Assembly: GCA_017427405.1 (NCBI GenBank)
Contig: JAFRSV010000001.1
Location: 1-32,751, forward strand
Reading direction: 5' to 3'
Source: Alphaproteobacteria bacterium
GTDB taxonomy: Bacteria > Pseudomonadota > Alphaproteobacteria > Rs-D84
DNA: 32,751 bases
Shown here: positions 7,778 through 15,338 of the stretch, in pieces
Layout of the letters: each line of letters begins with the position of its first letter
How positions within the stretch are numbered: the first letter of the stretch is position 1
Notes under the pieces: generated by a model
The model's input: only the letters and a program-made list of their open reading frames with translations
What the model was told of the DNA's origin: nothing
Database searches by the model: none
Position numbers and translations under genes: made by a program

Positions 7778-8958
7778 TTCGTTTTCCAACCACTTTTCAT
7801 CAACGGTTCAAATTCTTTCCTGTCCGCGATTTTCGGAATCGGTGACCGCGCCAATGTCAAAGATGCAAACGATGGTGGCGTTTTTGATGGAAAAGACCAA
7901 TTTCCCAATTTTATCGGCGCATTTGATGATAACAACAATTCCCCAGACACCGTCAATCCAAAATTTCCCGCAAATGTCAATTCGCCCGCAGATAAATATG
8001 GCGCATATACCGTTCCCGTTGTCATTCCGGCAAAACCGCTTACGGTTTTCAAACTTGTAGATTTAAGGACAAAATCATTTCCAACATTTATTGAATTATT
8101 TACTGTTGCACGGTCGGCAATTATACGCGCATTCAAATCGATTCCGTTTCCACTCAACTTTTTCGCGGTGATATTTCTAAAACCGCTAAGGTCGCCGGTA
8201 ACACGAATTGTTCCGATTGTTGTGCTATCGCCGTTCATATTCGCACCCGATGAAAAATAAACATTTTTCGTATTGACCGATTCGGCAACAACGAACGTCG
8301 CATTAAGGTTGCGAACACGTAAAAACGTTCCATTTATCCCGCCAATATTACGAATATCGTGATTTCCCATATTCAAATCGCGTTGCATGGTATTCAATTC
8401 TGCATCACCCGAAGAACCACGATGCAAAAAACGCGTTGTATCAAAATCGGTTTGGTTGCGTGTTATTCTGTAAATTAAATTTCCGGGTAAAAATTCGGGT
8501 GCCGTCACCGCCCAGGTATCACCATACGCAACACCATCCGCACCAACAACCGCCGCGTCCGCACCAACATTTGACGCGATTCGCGCGATACGCTTTGCCG
8601 TTGTATCTAAATCAAACGCAAGGTAAACATCGACCACCGTTCCGCCATTGACATTATATTTATCAATAAATCCCGCCGAAAGCGATTCAGAAATCGCCGC
8701 ACGTTCATCATCGGTCATTTTAATCTGCGCCTCGTCCGGCCAAAGGTCTTGGTTCAACCGAACAAAATTCAATATTGTTTCACGCAAACTTATTATATCA
8801 TTTGCAACCGCCATATCGTGTATTGTATGTGTTGTATCGGCAATCATCGAATATGTAAATGGGGCGGCAACAGCAATAATAACCATGGCAAGCAGGACCT
8901 CGACCAGGCCGCCGCCGCGCTGTGCTATGACTTCTGATTTTTTTAATATCTTAGTCAC
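7774..8958 (-). CDS. PilV-like minor pilin (second of three)
   Basis: A 394-residue protein starting with GTG at 8958. The leader MTKILKKSEVIAQRG is followed by G-G-L-V-E and a hydrophobic helix (LLAMVIIAVAAPFTYSMIA). Cleavage after the first glycine puts Glu at mature position 5. After the helical stalk come PilV-style repeats (DLNMGNHDIRNIGGINGTFL, VRNLNATFVVAESVNTKNV) and a C-terminal beta-rich part. It overlaps the upstream gene by 8 bases and the downstream gene by 4, so the three genes are tightly coupled. Its ribosome site lies in a run of seven G (8967-8973) inside the end of the upstream reading frame. Confidence 0.83.
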   Translation of the reverse strand: MTKILKKSEVIAQRGGGLVEVLLAMVIIAVAAPFTYSMIADTTHTIHDMAVANDIISLRETILNFVRLNQDLWPDEAQIKMTDDERAAISESLSAGFIDKYNVNGGTVVDVYLAFDLDTTAKRIARIASNVGADAAVVGADGVAYGDTWAVTAPEFLPGNLIYRITRNQTDFDTTRFLHRGSSGDAELNTMQRDLNMGNHDIRNIGGINGTFLRVRNLNATFVVAESVNTKNVYFSSGANMNGDSTTIGTIRVTGDLSGFRNITAKKLSGNGIDLNARIIADRATVNNSINVGNDFVLKSTSLKTVSGFAGMTTGTVYAPYLSAGELTFAGNFGLTVSGELLLSSNAPIKLGNWSFPSKTPPSFASLTLARSPIPKIADRKEFEPLMKSGWKTK

Positions 8959-10321
8959 AACTTGTTCCCCCCCTGATTAAACATTGTTTTACATCTATAC
9001 GCCGTTCAAGACGTTGCCAATAAACATACTGACATATTATATATTGCGCCAAAGATTTTGCATTATATGAATTTCCCATTCCCGATATAATAGAACTGCA
9101 ATTCACCATCGCATCGTCATCTTCGGTTGGGTTCGCAAGTATATTAAATGCACCATTATCAATTGTATCAACCAACGCGTCCGGCAAAATTGATGTCCCC
9201 GATGGACGTATATCTAAAAGTGTTGCACCGCCACTGTCGCCCCGCGTGAGTGCCCCCGATGTTTGTTCGCGCAATGTTATATTGCCGGTATAAACACTGT
9301 TGGCATCAATGCCACTGGCGCTGCTGTATGTAAGTGTTGTTGAATCAATGAACACATCCTGGCCACGTGTAAGATTTACAAAAGACCCAACATCCAATCT
9401 TTCGACATTAAATGTTATACGACTTGCGACCAGATTTCCACCAACCGACCATTTTGTCGGCCCCGTAAATCCGGTGCGCCCCGCCGACATATCAAAACTT
9501 ACCACACTGGCATCACCCACCGTCAAGTTCGTCGCATCGCCAAATTTTGCAACGGTCCGCGCAATCATTGAACCGACCTTTAATGTGCCACGCGTCAACG
9601 AAAGCGCCGATTCGCCACCCACCGATTGAAAAACCGTTTTGTTTGTCGTTAATGATTTTATGTTGCTGCGCTCTTTACGGCCGGCCTCGGTCCCGGTTAT
9701 GGTTAGTGTCACCGATTCACCGCCATCAAATTTTGCACGTCGCGCAAATATATTCGCAACATTGTTCAAATTAAAACCACCCATATCAAGGTCCGTAAGA
9801 AACCCTATTGACGACAAATTTCCGTCATTTCGCCGAACAACATCCGAATAAACTTCGCCAAGATGAATTCCAACATCGATGTTTCCGGTTGTGTCTTCGG
9901 GGTCAAAGATTGCGTAAAAGCCGATTCGCCGCGCAAGTTCCGCGCGTTGCATCGTGTTTAGATTTCCACCACCAACCCGAATAAATGCCGAAACTTCTTG
10001 GGCATCTTTGTTGATGATTAAACTTATATCCTGGCCGAATGCGGTTCGCGTTATAAACCCAATTGGCAAACCGTATGGTTCCAATAAATCCGTCAATTTT
10101 TCACCAGATATCTTTGTTTGGTCATACGATAAACTTGAAACATTTTCTTGGATATAAATTTTGGCGGCGGTTCTGATTGTGTCGATTTGACGCGTGGTGG
10201 AATACATTTGCGCATTTATATCACGGGTCGCAATCCGGTGCGCCAAAAACGGCATAAACACAAACACCAGCGTTAATGCAAGCAATGCCTGAATCAAAAA
10301 ACTTCCACGTTCGGATGACAT
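8951..10321 (-). CDS. PilV-like minor pilin (first of three), lacking Glu5
   Basis: 456 residues from the preferred ATG at 10321. The leader is MSSERG, cut before S-F-L-I-Q, so mature position 5 is Gln rather than the usual Glu. The hydrophobic helix continues ALLALTLVFVFMPFLA. Later sequence shows the DLDMGGFNLNNVANIFARRA type of PilV repeat and a C-terminal region with four cysteines. Some minor pilins that cap the fibre (for example GspK) also lack Glu5, so a tip role is possible. The start at 10321 is favoured over 10345 for two reasons: a good promoter's -10 box overlaps 10345, and the six-residue leader matches that of the PilS-like protein at 27872. It is first in a six-gene operon ending with rluD. 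Confidence 0.82.
   Translation of the reverse strand: MSSERGSFLIQALLALTLVFVFMPFLAHRIATRDINAQMYSTTRQIDTIRTAAKIYIQENVSSLSYDQTKISGEKLTDLLEPYGLPIGFITRTAFGQDISLIINKDAQEVSAFIRVGGGNLNTMQRAELARRIGFYAIFDPEDTTGNIDVGIHLGEVYSDVVRRNDGNLSSIGFLTDLDMGGFNLNNVANIFARRAKFDGGESVTLTITGTEAGRKERSNIKSLTTNKTVFQSVGGESALSLTRGTLKVGSMIARTVAKFGDATNLTVGDASVVSFDMSAGRTGFTGPTKWSVGGNLVASRITFNVERLDVGSFVNLTRGQDVFIDSTTLTYSSASGIDANSVYTGNITLREQTSGALTRGDSGGATLLDIRPSGTSILPDALVDTIDNGAFNILANPTEDDDAMVNCSSIISGMGNSYNAKSLAQYIICQYVYWQRLERRIDVKQCLIRGGTSCD
8967..8973 (-). repeat. Run of seven G within a pilin reading frame
   Basis: Seven consecutive G on the minus strand, 14 bases before the upstream pilin's stop codon and directly ahead of the next pilin's GTG start. 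It acts as the Shine-Dalgarno region. A one-base slip would change the end of one pilin and its overlap with the next. Confidence 0.6.
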
Positions 10322-10324
10322 ATA

Positions 10325-10331
10325 CCCCCCC
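10325..10331 (-). repeat. Run of seven G before the first pilin start codon
   Basis: Seven consecutive G on the minus strand, three bases before the ATG at 10321 and downstream of the predicted promoter. It serves as the ribosome-binding site; length changes by slippage would alter its spacing or strength. Confidence 0.6.
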
Positions 10332-10340
10332 GATGTATTA

Positions 10341-10369
10341 AGCATAGCAACAGAAAAAATTTATTGCAA
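10341..10369 (-). promoter_or_regulatory. Promoter of the pilin-zinc ribbon-rluD operon
   Basis: On the minus strand TTGCAA (10364-10369), 17 bases, then TATGCT (10341-10346). A start near 10334 places the poly-G ribosome site and ATG 10321 in a very short leader. Confidence 0.5.
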
Positions 10370-10406
10370 TTGGTTTTAAGATGTTTTAACATTACCATTG
10401 GTTTAA

Positions 10407-10436
10407 TTGTTCGGTTGACCGAACAAAGTTTATAAA
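10407..10436 (+). promoter_or_regulatory. Possible promoter of the DUF4167 gene
   Basis: TTGTTC (10407-10412), an 18-base spacer and TATAAA (10431-10436). The -35 box is a modest match; the palindrome at 10409-10424 covers it and half the spacer. Confidence 0.35.
10409..10424. promoter_or_regulatory. 16-base palindrome, candidate operator
   Basis: GTTCGGT-TG-ACCGAAC has perfect seven-base arms. It lies in the divergent space between the pilin operon and the DUF4167 gene and overlaps the latter's likely -35 region. A dimeric repressor is the natural reader, but none is identified here. Confidence 0.45.
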
Positions 10437-10464
10437 GAGTTTACTTCCAAACAAAAGAAATAAT

Positions 10465-10842
10465 ATGCAACCAAGAAAAAATCAAACGAATTCACGTGGA
10501 CAATCGTCCAACAATTCACGAAATCAATCGCCTGTGACGATTATGATTCAACGCTGTCACAAATGGCGCATGAAACGCAAACAGTATATGGACCAGGCGC
10601 GTCTTGCAACCGATGAAATCGAACGTGAACGGCTGTTGCAATCGGCGGAACATTATGGTCGCATTGTCAACGAAGAACAGGCCAAGATTGATTCAACGCG
10701 CGCACCGGGCGACAAAACACCGATTCCGGACGTTCCGGTGGCGACTGAAAATGGAACACAATCCGGCAATCCTGAAAATCCGGAAAACACCGATACGGAC
10801 GAAGAGCAGGTTTTCCCAACCTTTTTGACAAGTTTGAATTAG
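10465..10842 (+). CDS. DUF4167-type protein
   Basis: 125 residues. A basic, Asn/Gln-rich start (RKNQTNSRGQSSNNSRNQSP) precedes the core seen in alphaproteobacterial DUF4167 proteins: a Tyr-x-x-x-Ala-Arg helix (YMDQARLAT) and LLQSAEHYGRIVNEEQ, matching the family's LQHAEHYYRI motif. The acidic, Pro/Asn-rich tail is probably disordered. Nucleic-acid binding is suspected from the basic N-terminus, but no function is established. The stop TAG is the TAG of the first TTAGTG repeat unit, so this end coincides with the palindromic element. The ribosome site is weak (AAAGAAATAAT). Confidence 0.8.
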   Translation: MQPRKNQTNSRGQSSNNSRNQSPVTIMIQRCHKWRMKRKQYMDQARLATDEIERERLLQSAEHYGRIVNEEQAKIDSTRAPGDKTPIPDVPVATENGTQSGNPENPENTDTDEEQVFPTFLTSLN

Positions 10843-10941
10843 TGGTTAGTGTTAGTGGTTAGTGTTAGTGAACCGCCGGAAATCCGGCTGTTTTTGTTGT
10901 TTACTATCACTAACCACTTACACTAACACTAACCACTAACC
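10839..10941. repeat. TTAGTG-tract inverted pair between convergent genes
   Basis: A left tract of alternating GTTAGTG/TTAGTG units (10839-10870) and a right tract of the complementary units (10907-10939) can form an imperfect stem of about 30 bases around the terminator at 10875. Both flanking genes, DUF4167 (plus) and the YIP1-like gene (minus), stop in or within a few bases of the tracts. Confidence 0.8.
10875..10900 (+). terminator. Intrinsic terminator of the DUF4167 gene
   Basis: GCCGGA (10875-10880) pairs with TCCGGC (10883-10888), followed by TGTTTTTGTTGTTT. It is nested in the TTAGTG inverted pair, which could lengthen the stem. Confidence 0.65.
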
Positions 10942-11535
10942 CTATATCAAACATGAAAGGGCGGCACTGGTGTTCTTTAACAAAAACCAACCGATACGAT
11001 AGTTTGTTAAATAAACCGTTAGCATAAATATCTCAAATATGCCAACAACCACAATGACCGCCGCGCGCCGACCGCGCATACAATAAAGTGCGATGTTATA
11101 GAATAAAAACAAAACATACAAATCGCCAATTATACTTATTATCCACATCGACAGACAATTAAATGCAACCGCGTTCAAAACCAATATCACCGGGTATATA
11201 AAGAATATTGATGCCAAACCCTTTATCGCGATTTCCCAATCGCGTTCACCGCCCGTCATTTCCGACACCAACATCAAAAGCCCGCCACCAACAAACAGCA
11301 ACGCAACCGCAATTACCGGAACAATAACAACCGCCGTGAACACTGAATTTATCGTTATCGTTGCGCCACCAATAAGTTTTATAGCCAAAACCGCAAGGCC
11401 GCCCAACAACCCATATATAAACGCCTTTAACATAGATTCTTCGATATCGCCGTCGGCAACAATTTTCGAAAAGAATCGACGCGGATTTATAATAACATCT
11501 TTTATTCCCCGAAACCAATTTTTGATTTTCTTCAT
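10942..11535 (-). CDS. YIP1-like polytopic membrane protein
   Basis: 197 residues with about five hydrophobic helices (near 36-57, 62-92, 105-130, 130-153, 160-185). The soluble start KNWFRGIKDVIINPRRFF resembles the conserved entry of bacterial YIP1-domain proteins, where 'P-x-x-F(F/Y)' precedes the membrane region. The role of the bacterial family is unknown. It is transcribed away from der from a shared intergenic region, with AAAGGAAAGGGG as the ribosome site. Its stop codon TAG directly abuts a TTAGTG-type tract. Confidence 0.75.
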   Translation of the reverse strand: MKKIKNWFRGIKDVIINPRRFFSKIVADGDIEESMLKAFIYGLLGGLAVLAIKLIGGATITINSVFTAVVIVPVIAVALLFVGGGLLMLVSEMTGGERDWEIAIKGLASIFFIYPVILVLNAVAFNCLSMWIISIIGDLYVLFLFYNIALYCMRGRRAAVIVVVGIFEIFMLTVYLTNYRIGWFLLKNTSAALSCLI

Positions 11536-11555
11536 CGTGCACCCCTTTCCTTTAT

Positions 11556-11583
11556 TTGATTATTTATATTTTTGCTTTATAAT
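11556..11583 (+). promoter_or_regulatory. Promoter of der
   Basis: TTGATT (11556-11561), 16 bases, then a perfect TATAAT (11578-11583). The start near 11590 leaves a leader of about 18 bases for ATG 11608, with GGAAAAAG as the ribosome site. Confidence 0.65.
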
Positions 11584-11607
11584 TAAAAAAAATCAATGGA
11601 AAAAGAC

Positions 11608-12942
11608 ATGAAAAAAATTGCCATCGCCGGACGGCCAAACACCGGCAAGTCAACTTTGTTCAATGCCCTAACTGGGACACGTGATGCGTTGGTGCATGAC
11701 CGCCCCGGTGTCACGCGCGACACGATTTGCGGGAAAATGCTTGGGCGCGATGATTGCATGCTGTGCGATACGGCGGGATTGGAAAACGCGCGCGGCGGTA
11801 TTGCCGCCGATTCAACGAATATGGCGATTGATGCGATATCGGGCGCGGACGCGGTTTTATTTGTGGTTGACGGGCGCACCGGGTTATTACCCGAAGATTT
11901 AAATTGGGCGCGTGCCGTTCGGCGAAAAACGCGGGCGCCGATATTACTGCTTATCAACAAAACCGAATCAGGACGGCGGATTGGCGACATTCATGAATTT
12001 TATAAACTTGGGTTTGGGGAACCGGTTTTAATTTCGGCGGAGCATAAGCGTGGATTCGATGAAATCTTTGAATTTATAAATCGTGTGGTACCGGCGGAAA
12101 ATACCAATGATACACCGGCGACGGACACACGCGTTAAAATTGCAATTTTGGGTCAACCGAATGTTGGAAAATCGACATTGGTAAATCGGGTGCTCGGCGA
12201 AAATCGCCAAATTGTAAAGGACGAACCCGGTGTCACACGCGACACGGTGAAAATTCCGGCGCGATTTTATGGACGCGACATTTTATTGATGGATACGGCG
12301 GGACTTCGGCGAAAGTCCAATGTCCGCGATGATGTGGAAACTTTGTCGGCGTTAAAATCGCTGGACGCAATTGAAAAATCCGATGTTGTGATTTTGGTTG
12401 TTGACGCAACGCGTGACATTGAAAACCAGGCACTGGGGATTGCGGCGCGTGTTTTTGACGCGGGAAAAATTTTGTGTGTCGCACTGAACAAGTGGGACTT
12501 GGTGCCGGCGGACGAACGCGATGAAAAACTGTTGAAACTTAAACACCATTTCACAAATTCTTTTCATCAGATTATAAAACCGATGATGCTTGCCATTTCG
12601 GCGGAAAAGGGAACGGGTGTACAAAATATGTTCAAACGAATTTATCAACAGTGGGACATTTCCACCGCAACCGCACCAACAAGTTTGATAAATAAAATCA
12701 TCGGTGAATTGGTCGAATCGCGTCAACCGCCCATGTCGCGCCTTAAACGCCCGATGAAGATAAAATTTGCATCACAAACAGGCCGGCACCCGATGCGCAT
12801 TACGATAAATGTTGGTGGTGCGTCCGATATTCCGGAATCATACACACGATACCTGCGCCGCGGAATTGCGAATGCATTGCACTGGGAACATTTGCCAATA
12901 ATTATTGAATATAAAAAGGCAGATAATCCGTTTAGTGATTAG
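11608..12942 (+). CDS. der: Ribosome-assembly GTPase Der (EngA)
   Basis: A tandem-GTPase protein needed for maturing the 50S subunit. The first G domain has GRPNTGKS (8-15) and DTAGL. The second has GQPNVGKST, DTAGLRRKS and NKWD. A KH-like C-terminal domain carries the PPMSRLKRP and NVGGASDIPESYTRYL stretches. The first domain's guanine-specificity motif reads NKTE instead of NKxD. Length (444 residues) is normal. ATG 11608 is preferred over 11596 because GGAAAAAG precedes it. In many proteobacteria der follows bamB in one operon; here it faces bamB from the other side. Its last residues S-D and the TAG stop lie within the TTAGTG-type repeat. Confidence 0.95.
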   Translation: MKKIAIAGRPNTGKSTLFNALTGTRDALVHDRPGVTRDTICGKMLGRDDCMLCDTAGLENARGGIAADSTNMAIDAISGADAVLFVVDGRTGLLPEDLNWARAVRRKTRAPILLLINKTESGRRIGDIHEFYKLGFGEPVLISAEHKRGFDEIFEFINRVVPAENTNDTPATDTRVKIAILGQPNVGKSTLVNRVLGENRQIVKDEPGVTRDTVKIPARFYGRDILLMDTAGLRRKSNVRDDVETLSALKSLDAIEKSDVVILVVDATRDIENQALGIAARVFDAGKILCVALNKWDLVPADERDEKLLKLKHHFTNSFHQIIKPMMLAISAEKGTGVQNMFKRIYQQWDISTATAPTSLINKIIGELVESRQPPMSRLKRPMKIKFASQTGRHPMRITINVGGASDIPESYTRYLRRGIANALHWEHLPIIIEYKKADNPFSD

Positions 12943-12966
12943 TGTAAGTGGTTAGTGATTAGTGAG
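12934..12966. repeat. TTAGTG-type tract between convergent der and bamB
   Basis: Units TTAGTG-ATTAGTG-TAAGTG-GTTAGTG-ATTAGTG run across the whole 16-base gap between der (stop 12940-12942) and bamB (stop 12959-12961), contributing the ends of both frames. Unlike the other copies it has no hairpin interior. Confidence 0.75.
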
Positions 12967-13690
12967 TTAAAAGTTTTCCACTTTCGGCGTCGAATTTTTC
13001 GTGGGCAACAACAATCGTCTTGTTTTCATATTTTGGTGCGGCAGAATTTGCAACACCCGTGCGCCAATAAACCGCACCGTCACGCGTGCGCACCGCATTT
13101 AGATAATTATCCGTATCCAAAACATACGCGACATCGTTTGCAATTATAAACGGGTGTTCAACACCAAACCACGCGCACCATGCGATGTTTCCGGTCGCAA
13201 CGGAAATCTTGCAAAACGCCCCGCCCAGGCCGCCCGCATAAACATATTTTCCATGAATTTGAATCGGTGCGATTATATCCAAAACCGATGCACCACCGGT
13301 CATATTGCTTTGCCGATATACATCCGCAATCCACGCAATTTGGCGCGTTTTTGCATTTACCTTGACCAATTCGCCGGTGGAAAGTCCCGCATAAACAAAC
13401 CCACCATCGCACACCGGATTTTTTTCGCCACGCACATAATTATTCGTTGGAAAACCGGCAAAGATTTTTTTATCGCCGTTCCAAATTGTATTTTGATTAT
13501 CCAATTTGTACGGACAATCACCCGGTTCATATTCGGCGACATTTTCCGGTGCGTTCGGCACAGGTGTGTTCAATACGCGCACATCATCGGTTGCAAAAAT
13601 TCCGACGCGTTCGCCCGGCAAAATCGGGTCGTGTTTATCACACGCACAAAGCGCAAGCGCGGACATGGCAAAAATTGCAACCTTTTTCAT
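12959..13690 (-). CDS. bamB: BamB-like beta-propeller lipoprotein, short
   Basis: 243 residues. The lipobox L-C-A-C (acylated Cys17) marks an outer-membrane lipoprotein. PQQ-like blades are visible (VYAGLSTGELVKVNAKTRQI, YVYAGGLGGAFCKISVATGN, VAYVLDTDNYLNAVRTRDG, then TIVVAHEKFDAESGKLL). BamB is a scaffold of the BAM complex that folds outer-membrane proteins. Position next to a yfgM-like gene and der supports the call. It is clearly shorter than the usual roughly 370-400 residues and seems to hold four or five blades rather than eight. The C-terminal T-H and the stop come from the TTAGTG-type tract, so a loss of the 3' part at the element is possible, but a compact natural variant cannot be excluded. 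Confidence 0.75.
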   Translation of the reverse strand: MKKVAIFAMSALALCACDKHDPILPGERVGIFATDDVRVLNTPVPNAPENVAEYEPGDCPYKLDNQNTIWNGDKKIFAGFPTNNYVRGEKNPVCDGGFVYAGLSTGELVKVNAKTRQIAWIADVYRQSNMTGGASVLDIIAPIQIHGKYVYAGGLGGAFCKISVATGNIAWCAWFGVEHPFIIANDVAYVLDTDNYLNAVRTRDGAVYWRTGVANSAAPKYENKTIVVAHEKFDAESGKLLTH

Positions 13691-13704
13691 TTTTATATAT
13701 TCCC

Positions 13705-14355
13705 TTATTTTAATGTTTCCGCATCCGCGCGAATAACCGCCGGTGCATCCGGGTCACCCGTTATTTTATCAATCCATTTATTCGCATTTGCATGGTCGCC
13801 CGCCGCGACATATTTTTGCGCGATTGTTAGCATTGCGGTGTAATAGAACGGCGAATCTTTGGTTTCCAATGGGCGAAGGTATTCCACAACGGCCGCGGAA
13901 TCCATTTCATCGCCCCGCAATGCGATTATATGCAAACGCGCCAAATCACGGAATTCGGCCGTATTACCGTTTGCAACCAAATCTTCCAATTTTTTGATAT
14001 CTTTGTCCAAAATATACGCCTGAAATAACGCAAGGTCCGCCGTCGCACCGTCCGTGTTTTGTGATATTCCAACCAGTGCGTTCACATCCGAATTTTCAAG
14101 CGCGGTTTCATAATTTTCCGCCGTCGCCACGCGTGCCGCACGATGCGCACGAATACCAATCTGAATACCGGTGACGATAATCATAATTCCAAGTGCCGCC
14201 GCAATTAAATACCGGCCGTATTTTTTAAGGAACTGTTGCGTTTTTTCATTATTTACATCTTCCCATACTTCGCGATACAACGCGTCTTCGGCGTGGTCTT
14301 GCATAGTTTTTTGTGGGGCTTTGACCTTTTTATTTCTTTCCAACATATTTGCCAT
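13705..14355 (-). CDS. YfgM-like membrane-anchored TPR protein
   Basis: 216 residues. A cytoplasmic start holds LYREVWEDVNNEKTQQFLKKYGRYL, typical of the YfgM/TPR_21 family. One transmembrane helix follows (about 45-65, AAALGIMIIVTGIQIGI), then a periplasmic helical-repeat domain (ADLALFQAYILDKD, LARLHIIALRGDE). In E. coli YfgM works with PpiD near the Sec translocon. ATG 14355 is chosen for the strong CAGGAG site seven bases upstream. bamB follows after 14 bases, preserving the yfgM-bamB order. Confidence 0.85.
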   Translation of the reverse strand: MANMLERNKKVKAPQKTMQDHAEDALYREVWEDVNNEKTQQFLKKYGRYLIAAALGIMIIVTGIQIGIRAHRAARVATAENYETALENSDVNALVGISQNTDGATADLALFQAYILDKDIKKLEDLVANGNTAEFRDLARLHIIALRGDEMDSAAVVEYLRPLETKDSPFYYTAMLTIAQKYVAAGDHANANKWIDKITGDPDAPAVIRADAETLK

Positions 14356-14380
14356 TTGAAAACTCCTGTGGTTTGGCATC

Positions 14381-14408
14381 TTGATAATTTCTATTTTCTT
14401 GCTATACT
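14381..14408 (+). promoter_or_regulatory. Promoter of rpoH
   Basis: TTGATA (14381-14386), 16 bases, TATACT (14403-14408). The expected start is about 14415, only 2-3 bases before the ATG at 14418, and no Shine-Dalgarno sequence is present. The transcript may be leaderless. Confidence 0.65.
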
Positions 14409-14417
14409 ATAAACATA

Positions 14418-15338
14418 ATGAAAAAACAAATCAAGAGTGCTTTGCCAACAAAAACCGGAACCAATTTGGTCGCCCCATCGGTCACAGATGACGCGGGATT
14501 TGCGAACTATATCCGCACGATTGCGCAATTTCCGGTACTTTCCGCCGAACAAGAATACGAATATGCATCCAAATGGGTGAAAAATCAGGATAATGATGCG
14601 GCGGAAAAATTGTTGGTAAGTCATTTGCGCCTTGTGGTGTCGGTGGCGTATGATTTTCGAAACTATGGCATTCCGGTCCAAGAATTGGTGGCAAGTGGCA
14701 ACATGGGATTGATGCAGGCGTTACAGAAATTCGACCCGGAAAAAGGTTTTCGGTTTTCCACATATGCGATGTTTTGGATTCGGGCGGAAATTTATGAAAC
14801 GATTCTAAATAACTGGTCCATTGTGAAAATCGGAACTTCGGCAAATCAGAAACGCGTGTTCTTTAACCTGGCGCGGGCCAAGCGTGCACTGGGAATTATG
14901 GATGGAAACTTGTCCGAAACGCAGGCCGAACAAATCGCAAATTACCTAAGTGTGCCGGCCGAAGATGTTAAACGCATGTCAACGCGAATTGTTGCGCGCG
15001 ATTTATCGCTAAATGCGCCGGCGCGCAGCACCGAACAAGATGGGGCGGATATGTTGTCGAACCTGTCCGATTCAAAGACAGATATTGTTGAAAATGTCGA
15101 AAGGTCTGAATTTATGCGGCGGGGGTCGGCGTTGCTTAAAAAACATCTTGCGGATTTGCCGGAACGCGAACGCGATATATTACGCGCACGCCGTTTAACC
15201 GAACCGGCGTTGACATTGGACGCATTGGCAAAGAAATATAAAATTTCGCGCGAACGCGTGCGACAAATCGAAGAACGCGCATATAATAAACTGCGTGATG
15301 CAATCATAAACGATACGGAAAACACAGATGATAAATAA
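14418..15338 (+). CDS. rpoH: RNA polymerase sigma-32 factor (heat shock)
   Basis: 306 residues. Sigma region 2 covers about 60-135 (HLRLVVSVAYDFRNYG, GNMGLMQALQKFDPEKGFRF, STYAMFWIRAEI). The RpoH box, in the form NQKRVFFNLARAK, lies at about 143-155 and distinguishes this from housekeeping sigma factors. Region 4 ends with the helix-turn-helix LDALAKKYKISRERVRQIE (about 265-285). The protein directs transcription of chaperone and protease genes. The frame overlaps the following outer-membrane protein gene by 11 bases, so the two are probably co-translated. No ribosome site precedes the ATG. Confidence 0.95.
   Translation: MKKQIKSALPTKTGTNLVAPSVTDDAGFANYIRTIAQFPVLSAEQEYEYASKWVKNQDNDAAEKLLVSHLRLVVSVAYDFRNYGIPVQELVASGNMGLMQALQKFDPEKGFRFSTYAMFWIRAEIYETILNNWSIVKIGTSANQKRVFFNLARAKRALGIMDGNLSETQAEQIANYLSVPAEDVKRMSTRIVARDLSLNAPARSTEQDGADMLSNLSDSKTDIVENVERSEFMRRGSALLKKHLADLPERERDILRARRLTEPALTLDALAKKYKISRERVRQIEERAYNKLRDAIINDTENTDDK

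Noticed and set aside
10839-10870. Telomere-like or replication-origin iterons
   Set aside because: The short TTAGTG-type repeats recur at many gene ends in both orientations, without DnaA boxes or a replication gene.
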